From contig LMAD01000006.1 of assembly GCA_001443545.1 (NCBI GenBank), forward strand, positions 1 through 64,000: a stretch of DNA of 64,000 nucleotides. The letters run 5' to 3'. This document shows positions 53,744 through 62,821 of the stretch, in pieces. The position numbers and the translations under genes were made by a program. The DNA comes from Acidimicrobiaceae bacterium RAAP-2. Lineage in GTDB: Bacteria > Actinomycetota > Acidimicrobiia > Acidimicrobiales > RAAP-2. Positions within the stretch are counted from its first letter, which is position 1. Every line of letters begins with the position of its first letter. The notes under the pieces were generated by a model that worked only from the letters and a program-made list of their open reading frames with translations, did not search any database and was not told the origin of the DNA.

Positions 53744-54040
53744 ATGTCGTTGATGTGGAACCGTACTCATGCCTGGGACGATGCGGATTGGCGCGCCGAG
53801 GCCGCCTGCCGTGACACCGAACCCGAACTCTTCTTCCCGGTCGGCACGACCGGGATGGCGACCGACCAGATCGAGTCGGCCAAACGAGTCTGCGACAAGT
53901 GCGAGGCCCAGAAGGCCTGCCTGGAGTTCGCCCTGGCCACCAACCAGGAGTCGGGCGTCTGGGGTGGTACCACCGAGGACGAACGGCGCAAGCTACGTAA
54001 GCAGTGGCTCGCGGCCCGACGCCGCAACACCCAGCACTAG
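53744..54040 (+). CDS. WhiB-family iron-sulfur transcription factor
   Basis: 98 aa. Four cluster Cys: AACRDTEPELFF, RVCDKCEAQKACLEFA; then the GVWGG turn and basic KLRKQWLAARRR tail for DNA binding. Most like the WhiB1/WhiB2 class by size. ATG with AAGGA site; the upstream in-frame region is the promoter. Ends in CTAG shared with the stop of the TetR gene. Confidence 0.95.
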   Translation: MSLMWNRTHAWDDADWRAEAACRDTEPELFFPVGTTGMATDQIESAKRVCDKCEAQKACLEFALATNQESGVWGGTTEDERRKLRKQWLAARRRNTQH

Positions 54041-54693
54041 GGCGACGGCGGGAGCGGTTTCAGACCGAAGAGGACGGCCTTCACCTCGTTCCACTCGTCC
54101 GCGCTGAGCGGCGACGGCATCGTCTCATCCACGGCCCGGATCAGATTCAACCCCTCGTGGACCACGGCGAGCTGCTTCGCACTCAGACTCGTCGGGAGGA
54201 TCGAGCGGCGTTGGAGGTCCGCGAAGAGCGCCGTCGAGGCCTGCTGGTACCGCTCGCGTTCGTGGTTGACCTCGCGACTGAGACGGCGGCGGGTCAAGGA
54301 CGCGGCGACCACGCGTAGTCGAACCCGGCGGCGAATGCTCTGGCGGTGCAGGCGCTCCTCGGACTCCGCGCCCGGGGTCCAGCGCGCGGCCATGGCCCCG
54401 GCCGAGTCGACGGTGGCGGCGATGGCGTCGATCGTCGCGTAGGACGCGTTGGTGACGCTGCGAAAGATCTGCAGGTAGGCGGCGTCGACCAAGCCTTGCC
54501 GCGACCCGAAGTTCGAGTAGACGACGCTCGGGCTCATGCCGATCTCGCCACTGATCTGCAGGACCCGGATCGACGTCTCGTCGTCGTGGATGAGGCGGCG
54601 GATCGCCGCACCCAGCAACGCCGAGCGCGGCGACCCGTCGCGCAACTGCGGGCTGTCGGTCAGAATCACCTCGAAGAGGTCGTCGCCCGTCAC
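54037..54693 (-). CDS. TetR family transcriptional regulator
   Basis: 218 aa. N-terminal HTH: SALLGAAIRRLIHDDETSIRVLQISGEIGMSPSVVYSNFGSRQGLVDAAY. The C-terminal ligand domain is not recognisable. The GTG at 54693 is chosen because TAAGGT lies exactly six bases upstream; a TTG two codons earlier is the alternative. Target genes unknown; it is not near the mycofactocin operon. Confidence 0.85.
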   Translation of the reverse strand: MTGDDLFEVILTDSPQLRDGSPRSALLGAAIRRLIHDDETSIRVLQISGEIGMSPSVVYSNFGSRQGLVDAAYLQIFRSVTNASYATIDAIAATVDSAGAMAARWTPGAESEERLHRQSIRRRVRLRVVAASLTRRRLSREVNHERERYQQASTALFADLQRRSILPTSLSAKQLAVVHEGLNLIRAVDETMPSPLSADEWNEVKAVLFGLKPLPPSP

Positions 54694-54699
54694 GCCCAA

Positions 54700-54705
54700 A
54701 CCTTA
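54700..54705 (-). promoter_or_regulatory. Leaderless -10 box TAAGGT before tetR
   Basis: TAAGGT-TTGGGC-GTG. Confidence 0.55.
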
Positions 54706-54733
54706 ACCAGTTCGGCTTCGAGCGACGAAGCGT

Positions 54734-56209
54734 TCACCGTCGCGGCGCGAGTGGCAGCACGACGCGCACGAAGGTCCCCCCGCCACTGGCGTAGGGCATC
54801 GAGGTCATCGTGATGGTGCCGTGGAGCTGGGCGCGGATCAGATCGCGCACGATCGAGAGCCCCAGACTCGTCGGCACCTCCAGCGAGAAGTCGTCACCGA
54901 GGCCCCGGCCGTTATCGCGGATCTCGGCGACGGCCTCCCCGTCTCGCCGATACAGGTTGAGCGTCACCACGCCCACGTGCTCGTTCTCCGCCCCCCCGAA
55001 CTCGGTGAAGGCGTGTTCGACGGCGTTGGTGAGCAGTTCGGCGAGCGCTACCGCGAGCGGCGTCGCCACGTCGGTCGCGAGCACGCCGAGGTCGCCGTTG
55101 ACCACGATCTCGACGGGGTGCAGGGCGAGCACGGTGTCTTCGACCAGCATCACCAGCGAACGGACGATCTCGTCGAAGACCACGTCCTCGCCCGGCTCGC
55201 GCGAGAGCACCTCGTGCACGACCGCGATGGAGCGGACCCGTCGTTCGGCCTCGAGGAGGGCCGTGCGGGTCTCGGCCTCGTCGCTGCGCCGCGCCTGGAG
55301 ACGCAGCAACGACGAAATGGTCTGGAGGTTGTTCTTCACGCGGTGGTGGACCTCGCGTACGGCCGCCTCCTTGTGCAGCACGACCCGATTCAGTTGGCGC
55401 AGGTCCGACACGTCGCGTAGTAGCACGATGACCCCGGTGACGTGGCCGTCGGCGATGACCGGCACGCAGTGGAAGAGGATCGCGACGTCGTGACCCCGGT
55501 CGACCTCCTCCATCGTCGGCAGCGCGAAGTTGAGTGCCCGCTCCACGGCGCGCACCCGCTGACCGAGTTCGACGAGGGTGTGACCCTCGACCGCCGAGTA
55601 GATCCCGAGCCGGTGCAGGGCGTTGGTGGCGTTGGGCGTCGCGAACTGGACGCGGCCGTCGTCCTCGAGCAGGATGATCCCGTCGCCGACGCGCGGCATC
55701 CCCGGACCGGCCACCTCCTCCTCGCGGAAGGGGAAGGTCGCCTCGGCGACCATGTCGCACAGTCGCACGAAGATCGACAGGTAGACCCGTTCGTAGAGCG
55801 AGGACGGCCCGCGCAGCGGCCCCTGGAGCCGCACCAGGACCGCGACGACGCGGTCGGCGAATCGCACCGGGATCGCCCAGATCTGGACGGGCTCGTCGAC
55901 GAATTCGAGACGCGTCTCGCCGGTCACGCGCACGCCGTCGGTGAAGGCGCTGGCCGCGTGGGACCACTCGCTCGCGTGGTGCATGGTCCCCACGAGGTCC
56001 TCGTTCAGCATCGTGGAGCGGTTGTTCGGTCGGATCTGGCCGAGCACGACGTAGGAGGACTCGTCGTCCACCGCCGGCGCCATCAAGAGCAGGTCCGAGA
56101 ACGACAGGTCCGCGAGCAACGACCACGACGCCGTGAGCCGCAAGAGGTGGTCGACGGCCGGCTCGCCGAGCGCCGTGTGGGAGGTGGCGAGCTCGGCGAG
56201 GGTCGCCAT
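54734..56209 (-). CDS. pdtaS: PdtaS-like sensor histidine kinase
   Basis: Cytosolic HisKA_2-type kinase, 491 aa: an N-terminal GAF-like H_kinase_N domain (about 1-160), a PAS domain (about 175-285), then REVHHRVKNNLQTISSLLRLQ with the phospho-His and a HATPase domain (ELLTNAVEHAF; IRDNGRGL; SLGLSIVRDLI). In Mycobacterium its homologue works with the RNA-binding antiterminator PdtaR, not seen here. ATG overlaps the PHP stop (TGATG). Confidence 0.92.
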   Translation of the reverse strand: MATLAELATSHTALGEPAVDHLLRLTASWSLLADLSFSDLLLMAPAVDDESSYVVLGQIRPNNRSTMLNEDLVGTMHHASEWSHAASAFTDGVRVTGETRLEFVDEPVQIWAIPVRFADRVVAVLVRLQGPLRGPSSLYERVYLSIFVRLCDMVAEATFPFREEEVAGPGMPRVGDGIILLEDDGRVQFATPNATNALHRLGIYSAVEGHTLVELGQRVRAVERALNFALPTMEEVDRGHDVAILFHCVPVIADGHVTGVIVLLRDVSDLRQLNRVVLHKEAAVREVHHRVKNNLQTISSLLRLQARRSDEAETRTALLEAERRVRSIAVVHEVLSREPGEDVVFDEIVRSLVMLVEDTVLALHPVEIVVNGDLGVLATDVATPLAVALAELLTNAVEHAFTEFGGAENEHVGVVTLNLYRRDGEAVAEIRDNGRGLGDDFSLEVPTSLGLSIVRDLIRAQLHGTITMTSMPYASGGGTFVRVVLPLAPRR

Positions 56210-57084
56210 CAGTGGCTGCGCAGTGGCACGATCGTGCGCTGACGGTTCGTGTAGGAGGCGAGGGTCGCCACCCCACGGGCCTCGAGCAGGTTCGCGAGGT
56301 CACCGGTGCGCTCGCCGACCCGCTCGAGTCGGTGGGCGTCGCTCGCCGTGGTGAAGGTGACCCCGCGCGCGACGAGGCGATCGAGGAACCCCTCGGCGGG
56401 GTACTGCTCACCGATGGGCTTGGCCCAGCCGGCCGAGCTGCACTCGACCGACACGTCGGCGGCCGCGGCGGCGTCGGCCATGGCGTCCCAGTAGTCACCG
56501 GGGTTCGTCGCGTAGTAACCGGCCACCTTGATCAGGTCGGGGTGGGCCAGCACGTCGACCGCGCGCGACGCCGCCAGCTCCTCGAGCGCCACGCTGTAGT
56601 CGGCCCAGCACTGGTCGACGTCGCGAACGGTCCACTCGTGCATCGGGATCGGGCTGTCGATATCGTCGAAGGCCCAACTGCCCAACCAGTGGACCGATCC
56701 GATCAGCACGTCGAAGGGGTACTGGGCGAGCAGGTCGCTCACGACGTCCATCTGGTCGGGGTAGTAATCGACCTCCAGTCCGATCTTGACCGGCAGCCCC
56801 TCCTCCTTCGCCTTCATCGCGAGGGTCACGTAATCATCGAGGGAGTTGCGCGCGGTGAAGGCCATGTAGTCGGCCATAACGGGACTCGTCGGCTCGTGGG
56901 CGAACCGCTCCCAGAACGGTCCCACGAGGGACATCACGTCGACGAACCGATTCGAGTGCTCGGTCAGGGCGAGCTCGCTCACCCCCTCACCCGCCGCCCG
57001 CTCGCAGTACTGGGCGATCTGGTCGAGTCGGTACCAGACCGAGGACTCCTCGTGCGGCCAGAGGTGCAGGTGGTAGTCGAGCAC
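56209..57084 (-). CDS. PHP-domain phosphatase (histidinol-phosphatase-like)
   Basis: 291 aa. Metal residues in DYHLHLWPHEE, LTEHSNRF, GLEVDYYP, GSVHWL, LAHPDLIK and ASDAHR are those of the PHP/HisK phosphoesterase class. It could be histidinol phosphatase, but no his genes are nearby. GTG start one base after the DUF3107 stop; end overlaps pdtaS. Confidence 0.87.
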   Translation of the reverse strand: MLDYHLHLWPHEESSVWYRLDQIAQYCERAAGEGVSELALTEHSNRFVDVMSLVGPFWERFAHEPTSPVMADYMAFTARNSLDDYVTLAMKAKEEGLPVKIGLEVDYYPDQMDVVSDLLAQYPFDVLIGSVHWLGSWAFDDIDSPIPMHEWTVRDVDQCWADYSVALEELAASRAVDVLAHPDLIKVAGYYATNPGDYWDAMADAAAAADVSVECSSAGWAKPIGEQYPAEGFLDRLVARGVTFTTASDAHRLERVGERTGDLANLLEARGVATLASYTNRQRTIVPLRSH

Positions 57085-57085
57085 G

Positions 57086-57316
57086 TTACGCGGCGCCGAA
57101 GCCGACCACGCGGTCGACCGGCGTGCCGAACTCGACGTAGGCGATGCGCGCCGAGGGCACGCCGACCCGCCGACCCTTACGGTCGGTGAGCCACAGCACC
57201 GTCTCGGAGCTGAGTGCGGCCTCGACCTCGGCGATGATCTGGTCGCGGTCGGCGTCGTCGGCTAGCTCGACCTCGAGTTCGCGCATCGACTGCACGATGC
57301 CTATCCGGATGTCCAT
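57086..57316 (-). CDS. DUF3107 family protein
   Basis: 76 aa, actinobacterial family of unknown function. MDIRIGIVQSMRELEVEL, then a short acidic helix and LWLTDRKGRRVGVPSARIAYVEFG are the family pattern. ATG with AGGAG site. First gene of the DUF3107-PHP-pdtaS operon. Confidence 0.9.
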   Translation of the reverse strand: MDIRIGIVQSMRELEVELADDADRDQIIAEVEAALSSETVLWLTDRKGRRVGVPSARIAYVEFGTPVDRVVGFGAA

Positions 57317-57370
57317 GATGCTCCTATGTCGTCTACGGGTCCATGTTACGGGCTTGGGGCACAATGGAGC

Positions 57371-58477
57371 ATGGCTGAAGCACCCCTCGCGCGGCATCAC
57401 CAGTGGGCGGCCACGATGGAGGGCTACGGCGGCGCGCCGGACGAGCCGACCCTCGCGCACCGCGACTCCGCGGCTCGCCTCGAGATCTCCGCGGCGGCTT
57501 CACGCGCCACCCGCGAGACCATCGAGTCCACCCATCTCGCCGTGGGGGCCACGCGGGCCGTCGGCGCCGGGAACCGGGCGCGGCCCGAGGAGCCCGACGA
57601 GTGGCGCAGCTGCTTCGAACGCGACCGCGACCGCATCCTGCACTCGAACGCCTTCCGTCGGCTGGCCGGCAAGACCCAGGTCTTCGTCTTCCCCGAAGAC
57701 CACATGCGGACCCGCCTGACCCACGCCCTCGAGGTCGCCCAGGTAGCGGTCGGCATCGCTCGTCCACTCGGGCTCAACGTGGCCCTGGTCGAGGCGATCG
57801 CGCTCGGGCACGACTGCGGACACGGACCCGGTGGCCACGCGAGTGAGGAGGCCCTCGACCCCTTCGTCGAACACGGGTTCGACCACGCAACCTGGGGCGC
57901 GGACGTCTCACTGGCCCCGCTCAACCTCTGCGTCGAGACCCTCGACGGCATCCGCAACCACTCCTGGAGTCGACCGGCCCCCGCCACGCCCGAGGGCGAG
58001 GTCGTGAGCTGGGCCGACCGAATCGCCTACGTCTGTCACGACTTCGAGGACGCCGTCGCAGCCGGGATCGTCGAACCCACCGACCTGCCCGCGGTCGTGG
58101 CCCAGCGCTGCGGCGTCCGGCGCGGCCGGCAGTTGGGGGCCTTCATCAACGCCATGGTCCGCACCGTCGCCGCGACCGGCGTCGTCGGTATGGACGCGCG
58201 TCACGCCGAGGCGCTCTCGGCCTTTCGGGCCTTCAACTACGAACGCATCTACCTGCGCGCGGCTTCGCGGGACCAGGCCGACCGAGTGGTGGCGATGCTG
58301 CGGGCCCTGGTCGAGCACTACGCCGCGAACCCCGGACTCATTCTCGACCAGCCGGGCGAGCCCCTCGAACGCGCCGTCGCCTACGTCGCGGGGATGACCG
58401 ACCGATTCGCCTGTCGCAGCGCCGTCACGCTGCTCGGGTGGCCCGAGGACCGTCTCCCGACCGGGATCGACCGCTAG
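57371..58477 (+). CDS. dNTP triphosphohydrolase (dGTPase-like, HD domain)
   Basis: 368 aa. HD-superfamily residues: RLTHALEVAQVA, GHDCGHGPGGHASEEAL and VSWADRIAYVCHDFED; FRRLAGKTQVFVFPEDH is the dGTPase family signature. Cleaves dNTPs to nucleoside and triphosphate. The ATG at 57371 follows CACAAT by five bases, so it may also be leaderless. Confidence 0.93.
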   Translation: MAEAPLARHHQWAATMEGYGGAPDEPTLAHRDSAARLEISAAASRATRETIESTHLAVGATRAVGAGNRARPEEPDEWRSCFERDRDRILHSNAFRRLAGKTQVFVFPEDHMRTRLTHALEVAQVAVGIARPLGLNVALVEAIALGHDCGHGPGGHASEEALDPFVEHGFDHATWGADVSLAPLNLCVETLDGIRNHSWSRPAPATPEGEVVSWADRIAYVCHDFEDAVAAGIVEPTDLPAVVAQRCGVRRGRQLGAFINAMVRTVAATGVVGMDARHAEALSAFRAFNYERIYLRAASRDQADRVVAMLRALVEHYAANPGLILDQPGEPLERAVAYVAGMTDRFACRSAVTLLGWPEDRLPTGIDR

Positions 58478-58483
58478 GACCGG

Positions 58484-58489
58484 TACGCT
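58484..58489 (+). promoter_or_regulatory. Leaderless -10 box TACGCT before SCO1 gene
   Basis: CCGGTACGCT, six bases, then GTG: identical layout to the phosphatase gene at 5217. Confidence 0.6.
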
Positions 58490-58495
58490 GCTCGC

Positions 58496-59215
58496 GTGCC
58501 CCGGCGCCTCTTCGTCCCCCTCGTCCTCGCCCTCTCGGTGACGATCGTGCTCGCCGCAGGGGCCGTCTTCGTGCTCTCACGACGCACCGCCCCGGCGGGC
58601 GCACCGCTGCGGGTCAGCGGGATCCCCGCCGCCGTAACATCGCACGAAGCCGACCTGATGGCGCTCTCGCCGGTGCCCAGTCACCCGGCACCCGCCTTCT
58701 CCCTGGTCGACCAGCGCGGGCGCACCGTGTCGTTGGCCGCCTTTCGCGGTCGACCGGTCGTCTTGAACTTCATGGACCCCCACTGCGTGGACATCTGTCC
58801 CCTGGTCGCCCAGGAGCTGCGCTTCGCCGAGGCCGACCTCACGGGGGTGGCCAAAGACACCGTCTTCCTCGCCGTGAACGTCAACCCCTACGCGCACGCG
58901 GTGAGCGACGTCGCGAGCTTCTCGCGCACGCACCTGCTCGACTCGATCACGACCTGGCACTTCCTCACCGGTCCCCTGGCCACGTTGCGCGCCGTCTGGC
59001 GCGCCTACGGCGTCGAGGTCCACGCACCGAGCCCGACGGCCGACGTCATCCACACCTCGGTGACCTACTTCATCGACCCCGCGGGCCACGAGCGCTACGT
59101 CGCCTCACCGATCGTCAACCACCGCGCGACGGGCGCGGCCTTCTTGGCGGCCGACACCCTACGCGCCTGGGGGCGGGGCATCGCGGCGCTCGCCACCTCG
59201 ATGGCGCGGGGCTAG
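58496..59215 (+). CDS. SCO1/SenC-type copper chaperone
   Basis: 239 aa, one N-terminal membrane anchor (about residues 6-28) and an extracellular thioredoxin fold. The copper motif is HCVDICP (CxxxC) with the distal His in VIHTSVTYFIDP. Likely inserts copper into cytochrome c oxidase CuA or acts in thiol-copper balance. GTG start fixed by the leaderless box. Confidence 0.92.
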   Translation: MPRRLFVPLVLALSVTIVLAAGAVFVLSRRTAPAGAPLRVSGIPAAVTSHEADLMALSPVPSHPAPAFSLVDQRGRTVSLAAFRGRPVVLNFMDPHCVDICPLVAQELRFAEADLTGVAKDTVFLAVNVNPYAHAVSDVASFSRTHLLDSITTWHFLTGPLATLRAVWRAYGVEVHAPSPTADVIHTSVTYFIDPAGHERYVASPIVNHRATGAAFLAADTLRAWGRGIAALATSMARG

Positions 59216-62143
59216 TCAACTGAACGAGGCGGGGTGACCAAACAAGAAGCCCTGGCCGAGCATGGCTCGACCCCCGATGGTTGCACCGAGGCTACGCAAG
59301 GTCGCCGCCTCCGCTTCGGTCTCCACTCCCTCGGCGATGATCGTGGCGTCACTCTCGGCGGCGAAATAGGCCATGGCGGCCGCCATCGACTGACGGACGC
59401 GGTCCCGGTCGATGTCGCGCACGATCGAGATATCGAGCTTCACGAACGCCGGCTCGAGCTCGATGATGTGGGTGAGACTCGTGAAGCCCGCCCCGGCGTC
59501 ATCCACGGCCAGCCGTACGCCGGGCATGGCCCCAATCGCCTGACGAACTGCGCCGTAGTCCTCGACGATGGCGTGCTCGGTGATCTCGACGACGATCGGC
59601 CGGTTCTTGCCCACGATGACTCGGGCGGCGGTGCCATCGATGATGGCGGCCGGCGAGAAGTTGACGCTCAGCCAGATCTCGGGCGGCAAGGATGACGCCG
59701 CGTCGATCGCCGCGACCACGCAGCTCGCTTCCAACGCGGGACCGAGTCCCACGGAGTGGGCCGCGATGAACTGTCGTTCGGGCGACTCGCCGTCGTCGAA
59801 ACGGGTGAGGGCCTCGTAGCCAACGACGGCGCCGCTCTCCAAGTCAACGAAGGGTTGAAAGACCGGTCGGAATCGATGCGCGTTGATCACGTCGCGAATC
59901 TCGGCGCGCACCCGTTCGGTGCGTTCGTAGAATCCGGCCTGGTCCCCGACGAGCGTGCCGGCAAACGAGCCGAGTTGCTCGTAGGTCGACAAGCGAGAAT
60001 CGTGCCAGGTGGGGGCGTTGGGGTCCCTTGAAGAGAGAAGAAGCAACCCGATTGGCTCTCGGTCGTGGCGAATCGGCACGAAGGCCGCGGTGACGAAACC
60101 CCGTGCGGACCATGCCCGCACGATGGCGGTGTCCATCGACCTCGGCGGGTCCGCAATCGACATCCACCACGCGCCGACCTCGGCTCGATCGAGCAGCGCC
60201 CTGGAGACGCGCGATTCGAGTTCGACACCGACGTGGATTCCTCGCATCGCTGCGCCAGCGACTCCGACCGGACGAAGGCGTCCGCCGGGAGCGATCATCA
60301 TGACCGAAACGGTCGCGACGTGCTCGAGGTCAGTGGCCGCCCGGGCGAGAGCACCGGCGGTCTCGTCGAGCGTGCCGCCCGGACGTACCTCGCGCATGAT
60401 CGTCAGGATCGTCGACTGATCACGTTGTTCGCGCGTGAGGGCGGCCTCGAGCGTGCGGACGGCCGAGACGTCCCGTTTCACCGCGACGTACGCCGTGACG
60501 AAGTCGAATTCGTCGGTAATCGGCGTGATCGTCGCTTCCTCCTCGTAGAGATCACCGCTCTTTCGACGATTCACCAACGATCCGCGCCAACTTTGCCCTC
60601 GCGCGAGGGTGGCCCAGATCTCCTCGTCGTACGCCGGATCGTGCGGGCCGCCTTGAAGGTTTCGCAGGTCCTGGCCAATCAACTCGTCAGCGTCGTAACC
60701 GCTGCTCCGGAGCATCGCCGGGTTCGCGTAGACGATCAACCCTGCCGTATCGGCGACCAGGATTGATTCGCCAGCCTGGTCGATCACCTGCGTAAGGAGG
60801 TTCTGATCGCGTCGCGACGCCGTGAGTTGAGCCTGGTCGCGTAGGCGACTGATTCCAAACTCCACTTCGTGGGCCAGGTCTTCGAAGAGGATTACCTCGT
60901 TTGCACCAAAGGCCCGCACTTCTTTGGCGTACACCATCAGCACGCCGTCGACCGACCCACCGAGCGTAACTGGCACGACGATGACCGAGCGGAACCCGTG
61001 CTGTTCAGTGACCTCGTGCCAGGGGGAGGTCCACGAATCTCGCCGCAGGTCGTCCACGACGACCGTCTTGGAGGTGCGCACTACCCGACCCATCGGCGCA
61101 TCGCTGTTGGGACCATCAGCCCACGTCACCTGCACGACGTCGGTGTAGTCGGCGTGCTGTTTACTCGACGTCACCGTCGACATCGAACGACGATCGTCGT
61201 GTACCACTCGGGCGTACCACGCGAACGCGTAGCCGCCCTCGTCAACCGCCGCTTGACACATCGCCTGGAGCATCGTCGTCTCGTCGTCGGCGTACACCAG
61301 GATTCGACTCGCCGCAGACAGCGTGTCAAAGGCTCGCTCGGCGACGACCTCTGACTGACAGTCCCGCAGTCCGACGACCGCCGCCGCCACGGTGCCGTCA
61401 CCGTCGCGAACCGGGCTCGCGTGCAGCTGCATCCAACGCCAGTCGCCATTCGCAGTCCGATAGCGGATCAACTCGCCGTGCACGTCACGCCCCCGATAGA
61501 CCAGGGCGCGCCACTCCAGCAACGTCTCACGATCCTCGTCGGCGACGAGGTCAATCGACAGCGTGCCGACGATACTTTCGACCGACCAACCCAACACGTC
61601 GGCGACTGACGGCGAAATCCACACGATGACGCCGGCGGGGTTGGTCATCATCACTACGTCCGACGCGTTTTCGGCGAGAAGTCGATACCGCTGGCTCGCC
61701 ACGACACGATCGGTCACGTCGCGCCAGGTGTAACTAATCGCGTCGCCGACCTTCACGGCGCGCACATCGTAGTGACCCTCCTCGTGCAATATCTCGTTGG
61801 CGTAGATCACATCGTCGAGGACGAGCGACTCACCGGTCTCAACCGTGTGGACGAAATGGTCGAAGAGGCCCGAAGTGCGGTGCCCGGGTAGCAGGGTGAG
61901 CAGGCGCGCGCCGATCAATTCTTCCCGGGTCGTGTGATTGATCGCGATGGCGGCTCGATTCGCCTCCTCGTATTCGAAGTCGATGACTCGACCCGACCGA
62001 TCACGTACCGCGCGCATCACGACGAGCGGATCAAACATCGTCTCCAAAATTGCTGAGACCGTAACCCGAATATCGAGGGGCAGTTCGGAGGCACTACCCC
62101 CGCTTCGCCCTTGCGGCGGTATCGGTTCAAACTCGATGGTCAT
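59216..62143 (-). CDS. PAS/GAF sensor c-di-GMP phosphodiesterase (EAL)
   Basis: 975 aa, soluble. By eye: PAS (~30-145), PAS (~150-270), GAF (~285-450), PAS (~460-580), GAF (~590-740), EAL (~745-970). EAL residues appear intact: YEALTRF, SVNFSP, EITEHAIVEDY, VDDAGAGFTSL, VKLDISIV, AEGVETEAE, so an active phosphodiesterase is expected. The third PAS is LOV-like but has GQDLRNLQGG, without the photoactive Cys. No GGDEF domain. ATG with GGAGGAG site. Ends directly against the SCO1 stop. Confidence 0.92.
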   Translation of the reverse strand: MTIEFEPIPPQGRSGGSASELPLDIRVTVSAILETMFDPLVVMRAVRDRSGRVIDFEYEEANRAAIAINHTTREELIGARLLTLLPGHRTSGLFDHFVHTVETGESLVLDDVIYANEILHEEGHYDVRAVKVGDAISYTWRDVTDRVVASQRYRLLAENASDVVMMTNPAGVIVWISPSVADVLGWSVESIVGTLSIDLVADEDRETLLEWRALVYRGRDVHGELIRYRTANGDWRWMQLHASPVRDGDGTVAAAVVGLRDCQSEVVAERAFDTLSAASRILVYADDETTMLQAMCQAAVDEGGYAFAWYARVVHDDRRSMSTVTSSKQHADYTDVVQVTWADGPNSDAPMGRVVRTSKTVVVDDLRRDSWTSPWHEVTEQHGFRSVIVVPVTLGGSVDGVLMVYAKEVRAFGANEVILFEDLAHEVEFGISRLRDQAQLTASRRDQNLLTQVIDQAGESILVADTAGLIVYANPAMLRSSGYDADELIGQDLRNLQGGPHDPAYDEEIWATLARGQSWRGSLVNRRKSGDLYEEEATITPITDEFDFVTAYVAVKRDVSAVRTLEAALTREQRDQSTILTIMREVRPGGTLDETAGALARAATDLEHVATVSVMMIAPGGRLRPVGVAGAAMRGIHVGVELESRVSRALLDRAEVGAWWMSIADPPRSMDTAIVRAWSARGFVTAAFVPIRHDREPIGLLLLSSRDPNAPTWHDSRLSTYEQLGSFAGTLVGDQAGFYERTERVRAEIRDVINAHRFRPVFQPFVDLESGAVVGYEALTRFDDGESPERQFIAAHSVGLGPALEASCVVAAIDAASSLPPEIWLSVNFSPAAIIDGTAARVIVGKNRPIVVEITEHAIVEDYGAVRQAIGAMPGVRLAVDDAGAGFTSLTHIIELEPAFVKLDISIVRDIDRDRVRQSMAAAMAYFAAESDATIIAEGVETEAEAATLRSLGATIGGRAMLGQGFLFGHPASFS

Positions 62144-62821
62144 CGAATACTCCTCCGAGTGACCACGTCAACTCGTGCTGGCATCGTACGTTGATTCCAC
62201 TCTCGACGGCAACGTTTTTGGAGTTGTCACTCCGTAGTTCGACGTGAGTGAAATAGTGCGAACGACGACTGGTAGATTAAGGCCTTCCGTGTTGGTACCG
62301 AGTCATAAACGCGAGTCTCGTTCTCGTAGAGATTGTGGTTAATTGCGATCTGCGACACCGATGCTCGCGAGTGGTCCATCGACGCGACAGCGTCGGCGAA
62401 GATCTGGCGACCAACTCGATCCGAGCGCTGGCGCCGGCGAATACGAGATGAGAGAAACCTCGTCCTTGTTCGCGAGCAACTTCCGCGACCGGTCTGGACG
62501 CGCTGGCCCGCGCCCTCGAGTCTCCCTTCGAAAATCCCGAACCTTTTCGCCACCGGCGTGGCCCTCAAAGCCGTCCTACTCCACCTGCTGGCCACCAAAA
62601 CGACCTGCGCTAGGCGGTATACGCGCGACTAGCCGGCGCCTTCGGCGTCGTCGATGAGCGTCGATCAAAGTAAGCCAATGTCGAGGCGGCAATCGCCGCC
62701 GGCCCGCGGCTGGCGACCCGAGTCAGCGCACCCACCGTGCCCAGGGCTGTCGACTCGAGATGCTCGAGGTCATCGCGCTAGGCGCCACGAGGTCCGCGCC
62801 CTGCTCGAAGCCGCGCTCTGA
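62144..62821. other. Gene-poor stretch of 678 bases
   Basis: No supported gene. It is less GC-rich than the flanks, especially 62144-62350. The best minus-strand frame (62227-62598, 123 codons) has no ribosome site and an Arg-rich composition, though residues around ASVSQIAINHNLYENETRV look vaguely like a transposase helix-turn-helix. A further minus-strand fragment (about 62630-62760) reads GTVGALTRVASRGPAAIAA. Both could be decayed coding remnants. The left end should hold the promoter of the EAL gene. Confidence 0.45.

Noticed and set aside
54037..54693. TetR gene as the missing mycofactocin regulator MftR
   Set aside because: It lies more than 30 kb from the mft genes and shows no specific MftR feature.
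60420..60760. LOV photoreceptor domain in the EAL protein
   Set aside because: The adduct-forming Cys is absent, so only a PAS domain is claimed.
62227..62598. 123-codon minus-strand frame
   Set aside because: No ribosome site or family, atypical Arg-rich N terminus, and competing frames on the other strand.
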